Of a stretch of DNA of 64,000 nt, positions 17,620 to 25,886 are shown piece by piece (the stretch's first letter is position 1; the number at the start of each line of letters is the position of its first letter). The notes below the pieces were generated by a model. That model had not been told where the DNA came from, did not search any database, and saw only the letters and a program-made list of their open reading frames with translations. The stretch is taken from positions 186,001-250,000 of the forward strand of contig JADJXS010000001.1 in assembly GCA_016710275.1 (NCBI GenBank). The letters run 5' to 3'. Both the position numbers and the translations under genes were made by a program. The DNA is from Phycisphaerales bacterium (GTDB lineage: Bacteria > Planctomycetota > Phycisphaerae > UBA1845 > Fen-1342).

Positions 17620-19638
17620 TCAATGCCGGAAGTGCCGCTCCGAAGTGAAGATCATCGCGACGCCGGCCTCATCGCACAGCGCGATGGTGTCGGCGTCGCG
17701 CTTGCTGCCCCCCGGCTGAATGATCGCCCGCACCCCCGCCTCAAGCAGCAGCCGCGGGCCGTCCGCAAACGGAAAAAACGCATCCGACGCCGCCACCGCG
17801 CCGGGCAGGGCCGCGGCGTGGCCGTTCTCGCGGGCCAGCCACACCGCCACGCGGCAGCTCATCACCCGGCTCATCTGCCCCGCCCCGTTCCCCAGCAGCG
17901 CCCCGCCGCGCACGAGGCTGATCGCGTTGGAGCGCGTGTGCTTGCAGATCAGCCACGCCGCGCGCAGATCGATCATCTCCCCGGGCGTCGGTGCGCGGCG
18001 CGTGACGACGCGCCACGCCCCCGAATCCCCACCAAGCGCATCAACGCTCTGCCACAGCGCACCGCCAGCAATGTCGCGGCGGCGAAACCCGCTCCCCGCG
18101 TTCACACCGGACCCCGCCAACAGCGCATCGCCACCTGCCGCCATCGGCCCGACCGGCAGCAAGCGCACGCGTTCGCCCCATCCCCCGCCCGGCGACGCGG
18201 AGGACGCCCCCACCGGCCCGCCGAGCGCCGCTGCATTCCCGCGAATCACGGCGACCGCGTCATCCGCGAATGACGGCGCCACCCACACCTCCAGGAAGAA
18301 CGCCCCCGGTGCATGCGCAGCGCCCGATTCGCGCAGCGGTCGGCCGAAGCGCGGAAACGTCTCCATCACCAGCTTCGCATACGCGGCGTCAACCTCGTGA
18401 CTGACCGCCAGCACCCCGCCCATCGCGGCGTTGGGGTCGCCCAGGTACGCCAGGCGATACGCCGCCTCGCGTGCATCCGCCTCGCTGGACGCGACAATGG
18501 ACGGCGCCTCGGCCCTCGCGGCCGCATCGACCGCCGCCGCTCCAGCCCCGGCAACCCCCACCCCGCAGGCATTCGAGTGCTTCACGAAGCAGCACGCCGC
18601 CGCACCCGGGAAGCCGCGGGCCAGATCGGCACAAAGCTCCAGCGCCGCGTCGGCATCGAGCAGGTTGTTGTAGGAAACGGCATCGGCCGGCTGATAGCCA
18701 CGCCGCGCCGCCAGCGCCACGGCCGCCGGCAGGCTCGGTCCACCCGCGCCACAGCTTGCAGCGCCCGCGCCCCGACTTGCATCACCCGCGCCGCCACTTG
18801 CAGCGCCCGCGCCGCGCTCGGCCGACCCGCAGCCGTGCAACTCCACCCGCGCCGCCTGGTGCGGATTCTCCCCGTAGCGCAGCGGCCACGATTCAAGCGC
18901 ATGATCCGCAACCGGTGCTGCGACGCCCTCCGACACCCGCGCCGCCGACCCCTCCGCCACCCGCGCCGCCGCGCCGCCCCTCTCAGCCGCTGAACAGGCA
19001 CGAGCGCCGCTCGCGCTCGGCTGACGCAGATAAGCGGCGATTGCCGCGTCATAGCGGCTGACGCGCTCCAACGTGCGAGCGGCCCATTGCCTGCGAACCG
19101 CGCTCCAGCCGCCGGCCGCGGCGACCCGCGTCGCATCCCGCAGCAGGCTCAGCAGTTCGGCCCGATCCGCCGAAGCGGAAAGCACGAGGACGTGCTCATG
19201 GTTCTTGGCCGCGGCGCGGAGCAGGGCGACGCCGCCGATGTCGATCATCTCGATGGCGCGGGCCGGGTCACAGGCAGGGTCGGCTGTGACGGATTCGAAC
19301 GGATAGAGGTCCACGACGACGGCGTCAATCGCCGTGATGCCGGCTGTCGCGATCTGGCGCAGATGATCGGGGTTTGTGCGATTTGCGAGGATTCCGGCGT
19401 GCACGGCCGGGTGCAGCGTCTTGACCCGCCCGTCGAGCATTTCCGGCTGGCCCGTGACGGTCTCGATCAGCGTGACGGGCAGGCCGGCGGCGGACAATGC
19501 CGCGGCGGTTCCGCCGGTGGAAAGCAGCTCAGCGCCGAATTCAACGTGCAGGGATCGGGCGAACTCGGCAAGGCCGGCCTTGTCCCAGGCGCTGAGCAGC
19601 ACCCGCCCGAGCCGCGGCATGGCCGGGTCAGCGCTCAT
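17620..19638 (-). CDS. purH: Bifunctional phosphoribosylaminoimidazolecarboxamide formyltransferase / IMP cyclohydrolase
   Basis: This enzyme catalyses the last two steps of IMP synthesis. The N-terminal IMPCH (MGS-like) domain has LLSTGGTAAAL and GRVKTLHPAVHAGIL. The AICAR transformylase domain has YGENPHQ, KHSNACGVG, ICKHTRSNAI, ASDAFFPFADGP and IQPGGSKRD. At 672 residues it is ~150 longer than usual because of Ala/Gly/Ser-rich inserts, including a degenerate GAGAAS/GAGDAS repeat at about 18740-18830. The ATG at 19638 overlaps the stop of the upstream gene (ATGAGCGCTGA), pointing to translational coupling. MPRLG at 19620 is an alternative start. Confidence 0.95.
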   Translation of the reverse strand: MSADPAMPRLGRVLLSAWDKAGLAEFARSLHVEFGAELLSTGGTAAALSAAGLPVTLIETVTGQPEMLDGRVKTLHPAVHAGILANRTNPDHLRQIATAGITAIDAVVVDLYPFESVTADPACDPARAIEMIDIGGVALLRAAAKNHEHVLVLSASADRAELLSLLRDATRVAAAGGWSAVRRQWAARTLERVSRYDAAIAAYLRQPSASGARACSAAERGGAAARVAEGSAARVSEGVAAPVADHALESWPLRYGENPHQAARVELHGCGSAERGAGAASGGAGDASRGAGAASCGAGGPSLPAAVALAARRGYQPADAVSYNNLLDADAALELCADLARGFPGAAACCFVKHSNACGVGVAGAGAAAVDAAARAEAPSIVASSEADAREAAYRLAYLGDPNAAMGGVLAVSHEVDAAYAKLVMETFPRFGRPLRESGAAHAPGAFFLEVWVAPSFADDAVAVIRGNAAALGGPVGASSASPGGGWGERVRLLPVGPMAAGGDALLAGSGVNAGSGFRRRDIAGGALWQSVDALGGDSGAWRVVTRRAPTPGEMIDLRAAWLICKHTRSNAISLVRGGALLGNGAGQMSRVMSCRVAVWLARENGHAAALPGAVAASDAFFPFADGPRLLLEAGVRAIIQPGGSKRDADTIALCDEAGVAMIFTSERHFRH

Positions 19639-21121
19639 CCGGATCGGCCGCGTCGTCATCCCCATCGGCGTCGTCCGCGGGATCGTCCGGCGGGTCGGCT
19701 GGCTTCGGATCGGATGAACCAGCGGATGGTGTTGAGCCTTCGCCGTCCGAGTCGGAACCGCCGGTGTCCGATCCGCCCGACGATGCGCCGGACGGATTGG
19801 TCGCCGGAGTGGTGGCCGGGCCGGTGCGCGGGCCGGCTGCCGGGCTGCGGCCGGTGCCGAACTCGCGCGAGACCTTCGACTTTCCGCCGGCGGGCGGGCC
19901 GGCGACGGAGGTGTTGAGCGCCGCGTCCAGCGCCGCGGCAGCGGCGGCGGCAGCAATTCCCGAGCGGGGAATCTCGGGCAGGGGCGTGGTCGAGCCGGGC
20001 AGCGCCGCCTCTCGAACCTGCGCGGCCGTCGGCAGCGCGACGCCGCGCGGGCGGGCACAGAAGATCCGCCCATCCGGATGAGCGACGATCATGGCCGCGT
20101 TATGAGCGGAGGGGATCGCGATGGCGAATCCGCGGGCGGGGATCGCGCGGACAAACTGCCCGTCCTTCAATGAAACCGCGTCGATCGAGCGGCTGTTGGT
20201 GAGGATCAGGGCGTGCTTGTCGTCGTGGGTCAGCGCGGTCCGCCCGCTGGCATACTTCCAGCGGATGCGGCGGTCCTCGCGGGCCACGTCGATCTCGATC
20301 GCGGCGACGCCGTCATCGGCGCAATACTGAAACGCCAGCTCGGACCCGAGCACCGGCGGCTCGCGCAGCGCCCCGCCGAGCCGCGCCTGCCAGCGCACCT
20401 CGCCGTGGACGTAGTCATAGAGGTACAGCGAGTTGTCGCGCGAAGCGACGAAGACGCCGCTGTCGTTGCGGACCAGGTCCGCGGTGATCGGCCCGGCGAC
20501 GACCGCCTGCCAGCGCAAGCGCTTGGAGGCGGAGGTGAGAGACGAGATGGAGCGGTCGGAGCTGGCGACGTAGAGTCGAGGGCCGGAGGCGACCGGGGTG
20601 GACTCGATCGGGGCGCCGCTGGAGGCCTTCCACACTTCAAACAGGTACTGGGCGTCGAATGCGTAGAAGCGGTGGTTGATCGAGCCGACGAAGAGGTGCG
20701 TTCCGTCCGTGGCCACGCCCGTGGAGCAGGCGAAGCCGAAATCGGCGATCGCCTTCGGCTCGCCGTAGATGCGGTCGAGCCGCAGCATCGTCGTCGGCGT
20801 GACGAAGACGACGTCCTTGCCGACGTGGCAGGGGCGGCGCAGCCCGTAGCCGGGGCGGGATACCTCGCGAACCCAGCGCAGCGCCCCGGTGTCGGCGTGA
20901 ACGGCGAAGACCATGCCGTCGCGGGTGGCCAGGTAGAGCTGGTCGTCGACGAGGTAGGCGTCGCTTGATAGCTGCTGATCGGCCCGCAGAGGCAGCGCGA
21001 GCTGCCAGTATTTCGTGTAGCCGACGGCGGCCAGCGATTCGGATTCAACGTAGTCCGGCTGCGCGGTTGCGAACAGCGGGAGGCTGGCGACGAGCGCGGT
21101 TGTGAGCGCCTTGTGGAGCAT
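19628..21121 (-). CDS. Exported PQQ-type beta-propeller repeat protein
   Basis: This 497-residue protein has a signal peptide (MLHKALTTALVASLPLFATAQ) and a run of PQQ/WD-like blades, for example DQLYLATRDGMVFAVHADTG, HLFVGSINHRFYAFDA and PRLYVASSDRSI, each ~40 residues. No enzymatic residues are evident, so it is best seen as a scaffold or sensor like other planctomycete outer-wall propellers. The last ~110 residues are low-complexity Ala/Gly/Pro then Ser/Asp-rich. It overlaps purH by 11 bases downstream, an unexpected operon partner for a purine enzyme. Confidence 0.8.
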   Translation of the reverse strand: MLHKALTTALVASLPLFATAQPDYVESESLAAVGYTKYWQLALPLRADQQLSSDAYLVDDQLYLATRDGMVFAVHADTGALRWVREVSRPGYGLRRPCHVGKDVVFVTPTTMLRLDRIYGEPKAIADFGFACSTGVATDGTHLFVGSINHRFYAFDAQYLFEVWKASSGAPIESTPVASGPRLYVASSDRSISSLTSASKRLRWQAVVAGPITADLVRNDSGVFVASRDNSLYLYDYVHGEVRWQARLGGALREPPVLGSELAFQYCADDGVAAIEIDVAREDRRIRWKYASGRTALTHDDKHALILTNSRSIDAVSLKDGQFVRAIPARGFAIAIPSAHNAAMIVAHPDGRIFCARPRGVALPTAAQVREAALPGSTTPLPEIPRSGIAAAAAAAALDAALNTSVAGPPAGGKSKVSREFGTGRSPAAGPRTGPATTPATNPSGASSGGSDTGGSDSDGEGSTPSAGSSDPKPADPPDDPADDADGDDDAADPDER

Positions 21122-21354
21122 GGTGACAGCCCTTGCGGCCGCGCCGCGGCGGGAATAGGCGGGTCTGGTGGCCGACAATCCCGGAAGGCAGCCCCTCCGG
21201 CCCGACGCGCACACTACTGCCCGCGCGTCGGTGCGTCAACGGCCGGGGGCGGCCCAAGGGGGCTGGGGCGGCGGAGAGAGCCGAGCGCGACTCAAGGGGG
21301 CTGGGGCGGCGGAGAATGCCGTGGGCGGGCGGCCGCGGGCGTGCTGCGGGCCTG

Positions 21355-21556
21355 CCGCCCCGCCGCGCGCTGGGTGCCGTGCAGCGCGTTGGGTGCCGTG
21401 CAGCGCGTTGGGTGCCGTGCAGCGCGTTGGGTGCCGTTCTGACGGCTTTGCGTCGGCATGTCCTGACGGCCCGAGTGTTGCATGCACCACCGGGCATGCA
21501 CCCTGGTGCCATTCTTCTGTGTGGCATGCTTTCGCGGTACTCCGCGTAAGCATGCG
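21355..21556. repeat. 19-bp tandem repeat plus palindrome block
   Basis: Four copies of a 19-base unit containing GCGTTGGGTGCCGTGCAGC lie at about 21367-21437. They are followed by a CCGACGG half-palindrome and by a full CATGCTT palindrome at 21525-21554. As at 4.0 kb, the tandem unit is an expansion of the TTGGGTGCC shoulder that precedes the palindromes elsewhere. Confidence 0.8.
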
Positions 21557-21643
21557 ATCAACCCGCCCCACCCGAACCCCGCCCCACCCGAACCCGGCAT
21601 AGGGCCTTTCATCGCGACGCCGGCGACCGGAGAAACGAACGCG

Positions 21644-22180
21644 CTACCGCGGCGCGGGCGCGGCCAGGATCGAGAGGTATCGCTCCCACGGGCCGACCTC
21701 CTCGCGATGCTGGTAGGCCATTGCCTTGCAGACCTGTGCGATGTGGTTGAGGTCGTGCACGACCCAGGCGGAGAGCAACTGGCCCAGCGTCGCCGGCCCC
21801 AGCACGGGGTGGCGGGCGGAGCGCGACAGATCGGCCGCGGTCAGCTTCAGTCCGCGCAACTCGGCCAGCCGGGCGCGCCGCTCGTCGGCGAAGATGCGCA
21901 GCAGGTCGGGCAGAGGGGTCGTTCGGCACAACTCGGCGTGGCCGCTGCGGTCGAATCGCTCGAACACGCCGCGTTCGCCCTGTTCGAGGATGATCCGCGC
22001 GCGCGGCAGCCAGTCGGTGCGTTCGCCGTGGATGAGGTGGCCGACGATCTCGTGAACGGACCATGTGTGGGGGCCGTAGTCGCGATGCGTCCAGCCGTCG
22101 TTGAGGCCGCCGATCAGCGCGGCCAGCACGGCCGGCGTGCGTTCGAGAATCGGCAGATCGCGATCGAAGTGGAAGTCCAT
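21644..22180 (-). CDS. DinB-family four-helix-bundle protein
   Basis: This 178-residue protein has the DinB_2 layout with metal-type histidines in HTWSVHEIVGHLIHGE and VHDLNHIAQ. Such proteins form four-helix bundles with three His ligands and act as thiol-dependent transferases or in unknown roles. The ATG at 22180 has GGAG nine bases upstream; an in-frame GTG at 22198 is weaker. The substrate is unknown. It lies at the edge of the Rhs accessory island but is in a normal chromosomal style. Confidence 0.82.
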   Translation of the reverse strand: MDFHFDRDLPILERTPAVLAALIGGLNDGWTHRDYGPHTWSVHEIVGHLIHGERTDWLPRARIILEQGERGVFERFDRSGHAELCRTTPLPDLLRIFADERRARLAELRGLKLTAADLSRSARHPVLGPATLGQLLSAWVVHDLNHIAQVCKAMAYQHREEVGPWERYLSILAAPAPR

Positions 22181-22641
22181 GGATGGCTGCTCCGTCACAG
22201 TATCGCAGCTTCGCGACCTGTGGCATTCTATCTCGACACTCCGCGTCAGCCCATACCTGGTTGGGCGCCGACCGCAGTTGCGTCGGCGAGGCGGGAAACG
22301 ACAGCCGAGCGATCATGCCGTTCGTTTGGGCACACCCCACCCTGTCGGCGGTCCATTTTCGCGACGCTTCGGCCCAATGAGCCAATCGAATCCACACCAC
22401 GAGACACGCAATCCAAATGGCGCACCACATTGATGCTCTTGCGTTGATTCCGACGCAGAATCGAAATGTCGCAAACGCAGCCACCCATATTGTAGCCTCC
22501 AAGAGAAGAGGGGATTCCGAATAGCGCGCCGATGAGTCTTCGCAGAACCCGCCTCATGTGAAAACACCCGTGTGCCCTTGCAACCGGTCACGTCTGAACG
22601 AGCGCGCCGCTCGCCGACGCCTCCTTCCCGGTCGTCGCCTC
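22181..22641 (-). other. Gene-poor stretch with a possible decayed membrane protein
   Basis: No intact gene is supported. A minus-strand frame from about 22502 encodes two Trp-rich hydrophobic segments (WVAAFATFRFCVGI and MWCAIWIACLVVWI), which could be the remains of a small membrane immunity-type protein. It has only a TTG start and soon runs into unlikely sequence. Confidence 0.3.
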
Positions 22642-22775
22642 TCATCCTCCTCTTCGCCGGCCAAGTGCATCATACGCGATCCGCAGGATCGGATCGCCGG
22701 CGACGCGTCGAGACTGTGTCACGAAGCCGCCGGGAGTTCGGGCACATGAGCGCGGAATCGGGGCAAGCCGAGTAC
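22642..22775 (-). pseudogene. Rhs core remnant (island-edge footprint)
   Basis: Translated on the minus strand this reads PRSCARTPGGFVTQSRRV, then AGDPILRIAYDALG, and ends RRRGG-stop. It is nearly identical in DNA to about 27170-27262 within the longer Rhs tip, then diverges exactly after DALG. It lacks any toxin domain. It marks one edge of the set of displaced Rhs tips and would be a recombination site with the parental rhs gene, which is not in this window. Confidence 0.75.
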
Positions 22776-22806
22776 AGCCTCTCATTGCCACCGCATGCCA
22801 CACTGG

Positions 22807-23529
22807 TTACCGGAGCTGCGCACCGGTCAGATAGGCCCGCATCCGGATGCCCTCGCTGTCACTTCGTGCCCAGACTAGCGAACGACATGTCTCCCCTGAC
22901 ATGTTTGGCGCGTCGAGCTTGCCGCCACCCTCCACGAGTGCCTGCAGGGCGGCGCAATTTCCCTTTCTGGCCACCACATGCATGCAGGTATCATCCAGAT
23001 CGTCTTCTGCTAAATCCAGGTCTGCTCCCAGGCGGACAGCGGCATTCACGAATTCCAACGCTACAGCACTGTTGTTGTGCTCAAGCGAAAGTATCAACGG
23101 GGTGGTGCCTGACCACTTGTCATCGAGATTGTTCATGTCGTCGCGAGTCGCGTACTGAAGAAGGCGACGCGCCCACTGTTGACAGTTCACCGTCATCGCG
23201 AGGCGATGTAGTGTTCCGGTTGACGGCTTCCCCGGAACGGTCCACAATGCGCCGCGCTCCAACAACACCACCGCGTGATCATAGCGCCTGCCTGTGATGG
23301 CGGCGTCGAGAGGCGTGTCGCCGTCGATGTCGAGAGGGTTCAGCGACAGTCCGTACTGCAGCAGGCGATCCAATTGGGCCGGGCGGGAATGGCGGACGGC
23401 CAGATGAAGCAACGTGGTCTCTTCATCGCGCGGCCAGTCGGTAACGCCTGCCATCAGCCCGTCAAGGCGATCGAGCGCGCCCACGCCGAGCAAGTGATGT
23501 GCAAGCAGCATGTCTTGCTCTCCGGACAC
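22807..23529 (-). CDS. Ankyrin-repeat protein in the Rhs island
   Basis: About 240 residues with at least four ankyrin-type repeats, for example TTLLHLAVRHSRPAQLDRLL, GDTPLDAAITGRRYDHAVVL, GTTPLILSLEHN and DTCMHVVARKGNCAALQAL. The GTG at 23529 has GGGAGG close upstream; an ATG at 23511 with GGAG is nearly as good. It begins 29 bases after the stop of the preceding gene on the same strand, so the two are probably co-transcribed. In polymorphic-toxin loci ankyrin proteins are common immunity proteins, so this is a candidate antidote; the cognate toxin is not identified. Confidence 0.78.
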   Translation of the reverse strand: MSGEQDMLLAHHLLGVGALDRLDGLMAGVTDWPRDEETTLLHLAVRHSRPAQLDRLLQYGLSLNPLDIDGDTPLDAAITGRRYDHAVVLLERGALWTVPGKPSTGTLHRLAMTVNCQQWARRLLQYATRDDMNNLDDKWSGTTPLILSLEHNNSAVALEFVNAAVRLGADLDLAEDDLDDTCMHVVARKGNCAALQALVEGGGKLDAPNMSGETCRSLVWARSDSEGIRMRAYLTGAQLR

Positions 23530-23558
23530 TCTTGCCTCCCTCTTTATCTGGTGCGCGC

Positions 23559-24368
23559 TCACCGAAGTAGGAACGCGTTTGCGCGCAGACCTCGTAGCAC
23601 AGCACCCTCGATCGAGCCGCACGCTCGCGCGCACGAATGCACTTGTTGACCTGCCGCTAAAACGGCAACTGGCACCAGCGGTACTCCCGCGCAGCCCCAA
23701 CCAGGCGCCGCGGCGCCGGGCCGACCGGCACGGCGATAGTGGGCCTCGAGCCGAATGACGCGACGTCGCTGAATGCGAAGCCAGCGGCGCCGGTCGTACG
23801 CGGCGAGCCAGCTTCGGCGGAGCGGCGTGAAGGCCGTCAACGTGGCGCATTCCGGGCAGCGTCGGCCCGCGTCCTGATCCGCGAGCGAATATCCGCACCC
23901 ACGACAGTGTCGGAATTCCTCAGCTCTCATACGGCGGCGGTGGCGCCACGAGGCGACGGACCCACAGAGAATGGCCCCGACAATCACCACCCAAGCCGTC
24001 GATCGGAGAACGGACACTACATGGAATGTCCGAGGGTGGTCGCCGAAAACAAGCAGCAGCATCAACAGGAGAACTGCCGCACCCCAAGCCAGGACAACGC
24101 ACCTCTCCGCGGTAGGACCAGATGGGTCTATTCTCATCAATGCCACGTAGTCGTGATCATCCTCGCTCAGCACCCGCCGGCCAAGTGCATCACGATGATA
24201 ATACAACGTCTCCGCCGTGCCGATGGTCGGGTTGTCGCCCGCGGCGGTGAATTCCACCATCGCCACCGGCTCCGGGAGTCCGGCACCCGACAGGAGCTCC
24301 CGTACCAGGTCGGCCGGGGCGGACTCCATCCTCACCGCCGCAACGGCGTGCGCATGCGTATCCCGCAT
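23559..24368 (-). CDS. Chimaeric protein: short Rhs core joined to a two-TM zinc-ribbon protein
   Basis: The first ~70 residues are Rhs core (LVRELLSGAGLPEPVAMVEF, then ETLYYHRDALGRRVLSEDDHDY). Compared with the longer tip at 26-27.3 kb, two segments that are ~130 residues apart there are joined here at the shared word DALG. After DHDY the protein changes to two membrane helices (CVVLAWGAAVLLLMLLLVFG and TAWVVIVGAILCGSVASW) and a zinc ribbon (CRGCGYSL...CPEC) of a type common in Phycisphaerae. The final ~60 residues are unconserved. The ATG at 24368 is 5 bases after the Imm42-like stop, so translation may be coupled. Function is unknown. Confidence 0.65.
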   Translation of the reverse strand: MRDTHAHAVAAVRMESAPADLVRELLSGAGLPEPVAMVEFTAAGDNPTIGTAETLYYHRDALGRRVLSEDDHDYVALMRIDPSGPTAERCVVLAWGAAVLLLMLLLVFGDHPRTFHVVSVLRSTAWVVIVGAILCGSVASWRHRRRMRAEEFRHCRGCGYSLADQDAGRRCPECATLTAFTPLRRSWLAAYDRRRWLRIQRRRVIRLEAHYRRAGRPGAAAPGWGCAGVPLVPVAVLAAGQQVHSCARACGSIEGAVLRGLRANAFLLR

Positions 24369-24373
24369 CTCGT

Positions 24374-24970
24374 TCAGTCGACGGGTTCGTAGCCGGGGCT
24401 TTTGGGCATCGCTCGCCATGTGTCGAGAAAGCTATCGCGCCACTGCTGAAGCACTCCGTAGAAGGTGTCCGCATCGAGCCACACGTCGCGCACAGTCTCC
24501 GCTGCAATCCGGCCTTCGCTGTTGAGTCTAAACGCTATAACGCGCACTTGATCACGGACATCGAACTGCAGCACATAGCTGCCGTCGTCAAACGCCTCAT
24601 CCGAGACGGTCGATAGGTACGCAATCCGGCCGGAGTGGAACGACTCGTGGATGCGCTGAGTGGGTACTCCCAAGTAGGCGTCGGCGGGAGCCATGTCGTA
24701 GCATGCGCCGCGAAACGCCGCCGCGATCTCCGCAGCGTCCGGGTGCTCCGAGAGATCCGCCAAGTGAGTTCCCCGTGTCGCGAGGCGGCGTTCAACTTCG
24801 TCGAATGCGCAAGCAAGCAGCGTCGCAAGCGGCTCTCGAACGCCGAAACAGAGTCCGCCGACATGGACGACGAACATTCCGAGCGCACGCGCGCCAAGCC
24901 TCTCGTAGGCGTATGTAAGAGTGCATTCGATCGCGAACGTTTCCCGATCCCCAGACACTATGGTCGCCAT
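24374..24970 (-). CDS. Imm42-like immunity protein
   Basis: This 198-residue protein begins TIVSGDRETFAIECTLTY and continues LGMFVVHVGGLCFGVREP, the pattern of the Imm42 immunity family (GDPxxFAIE... then a glycine-rich strand). The ATG at 24970 has GGAGGG upstream. It overlaps the 3' end of the preceding toxin tip (stop at 24958), a typical toxin-antidote arrangement. By family knowledge it would bind and neutralise the Rhs C-terminal toxin encoded just upstream. The family assignment is from pattern memory, not a profile search. Confidence 0.7.
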   Translation of the reverse strand: MATIVSGDRETFAIECTLTYAYERLGARALGMFVVHVGGLCFGVREPLATLLACAFDEVERRLATRGTHLADLSEHPDAAEIAAAFRGACYDMAPADAYLGVPTQRIHESFHSGRIAYLSTVSDEAFDDGSYVLQFDVRDQVRVIAFRLNSEGRIAAETVRDVWLDADTFYGVLQQWRDSFLDTWRAMPKSPGYEPVD

Positions 24971-25269
24971 CCAAGCGCCCTCCGTACCTCAATTGGGACG
25001 TGATCTTCTCTGATCGCGTTTGGGCCCGTGGTCGAACCGTTCCAATGTACTTCACCGTTCGATGGCCTGCTGAATCGGTGTAAGTCGCCGTTCGCGTCCT
25101 TCGCCCATCTGGTTCCATCGTTGGCAACGATCGAGTTGTCGTACAACTCCTTGACATTGTCAGGCTCTCGCGATGCCTTGCCCTTTGCATTCTTGTGGTG
25201 TTTTTTATTCGAAATCAGCTCAGGCTTAGCCGCCGCCTCTGCTTCCTTCGCCGCCTTCTCCGCCGCTTC
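24958..25269 (-). pseudogene. Displaced Rhs/polymorphic-toxin C-terminal tip without start
   Basis: Directly after the TAG that ends the RpoC-like gene, and in the same frame, about 100 residues run to 24958. A Lys/Ala-rich linker is followed by ASREPDNVKELYDNSI, GTRWAKDANGDLHRFS and HWNGSTTG, closing with VPIEVRRALG. The spacing of RWAKDxxGxxHRFS and HWNGST is typical of a C-terminal toxin domain of Rhs proteins. There is no start codon with a ribosome site, so it is a silent cassette unless recombined onto an rhs gene. Its antidote is probably the overlapping Imm42-like gene. Confidence 0.7.
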
Positions 25270-25884
25270 CTATCCGCTCCACGCTGATTCCATCGACTCC
25301 TGGTTCACCGAGCGCACAGTCAGGCACATCGCCCATAGCAGTGCTCCAACTCGCCCCAGTGGCATGTGCGGCGCGGTTGTCAACACCCATCCAATTGAAC
25401 GAAGACTCGGGCCAGGATCGGCGGGACCATTGAGAGGGGCGGACCCAATAAGCAGCGCATTGAGCGCTTCTTCGAGCCGACCAGCCTCGGGTTCTGCGGC
25501 AGCGCCGAGAAGTCGCCTGTAGAGCATGTCGAAGTCTGCACCGGCCGACCCCGGCCGGCGGAATGCAATGGGGAGCACAGGAATCACCTCGACGAAAGAG
25601 TTCTCAGCACACGGATGTCGTACGCGCCTCGGCAAAGCAATGTGCCCCCAGCGAGTGCGATGCATGTAACGGGTACTTCCGACGGAAGTCAGGCACTCGA
25701 TGCACACTTGGCCACTATGGGCCCTGCCGCGTACGCGCCCGCATGCACACTCCCAAGACCGCGGAGGGCCGAAGATCCGGGGGTCGTACAAGCCGCCAAC
25801 ACACCGACTATCGGAACTATCAACGAGCCCGAAGGACCGAATGTGAACGTCTTCGGCAGATACCAAGCTGAGTGTGACGCGCAT
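25270..25884 (-). CDS. Stand-alone mimic of the RNA polymerase beta' (RpoC) N-terminus, candidate immunity protein
   Basis: This 204-residue protein aligns by eye to the first domains of RpoC. Residues 5-21 (LSLVSAEDVHIRSFGLV) match the RpoC IALASPxxIRSWSFGEV strand. Residues 31-40 (GLYDPRIFGP) match DGLFCxRIFGP. Cys46, Cys48, Cys61 and Cys64 (WECACG...VCIEC) match the four zinc ligands, GHIAL (80-84) matches GHIEL, and VIPVLP (100-105) with LYRRLL (121-126) match the VLPVLPPDLRP...DLYRRV region. The NADFDGD catalytic loop and everything after ~residue 340 of real RpoC are absent, so it cannot be a polymerase subunit. Its ATG lies 2 bases after the stop of the Rhs tip (TGA-ct-ATG), the position of an immunity gene. 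A decoy or shield for RNA polymerase is inferred, not shown. Confidence 0.8.
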   Translation of the reverse strand: MRVTLSLVSAEDVHIRSFGLVDSSDSRCVGGLYDPRIFGPPRSWECACGRVRGRAHSGQVCIECLTSVGSTRYMHRTRWGHIALPRRVRHPCAENSFVEVIPVLPIAFRRPGSAGADFDMLYRRLLGAAAEPEAGRLEEALNALLIGSAPLNGPADPGPSLRSIGWVLTTAPHMPLGRVGALLWAMCLTVRSVNQESMESAWSG

Positions 25885-25886
25885 AG

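Noticed and set aside
22558..23297. Plus-strand frames over the Rhs remnant and ankyrin gene
   Set aside because: They are antisense to the Rhs core and ankyrin repeats and have no domains.
25270..25884. The RpoC-like gene as a fragment of a broken rpoC
   Set aside because: It has its own start and stop and intact zinc ligands. The RpoC region between GHIxL and VLP is neatly omitted, and no other rpoB/rpoC remnants are nearby; random truncation would not give this.
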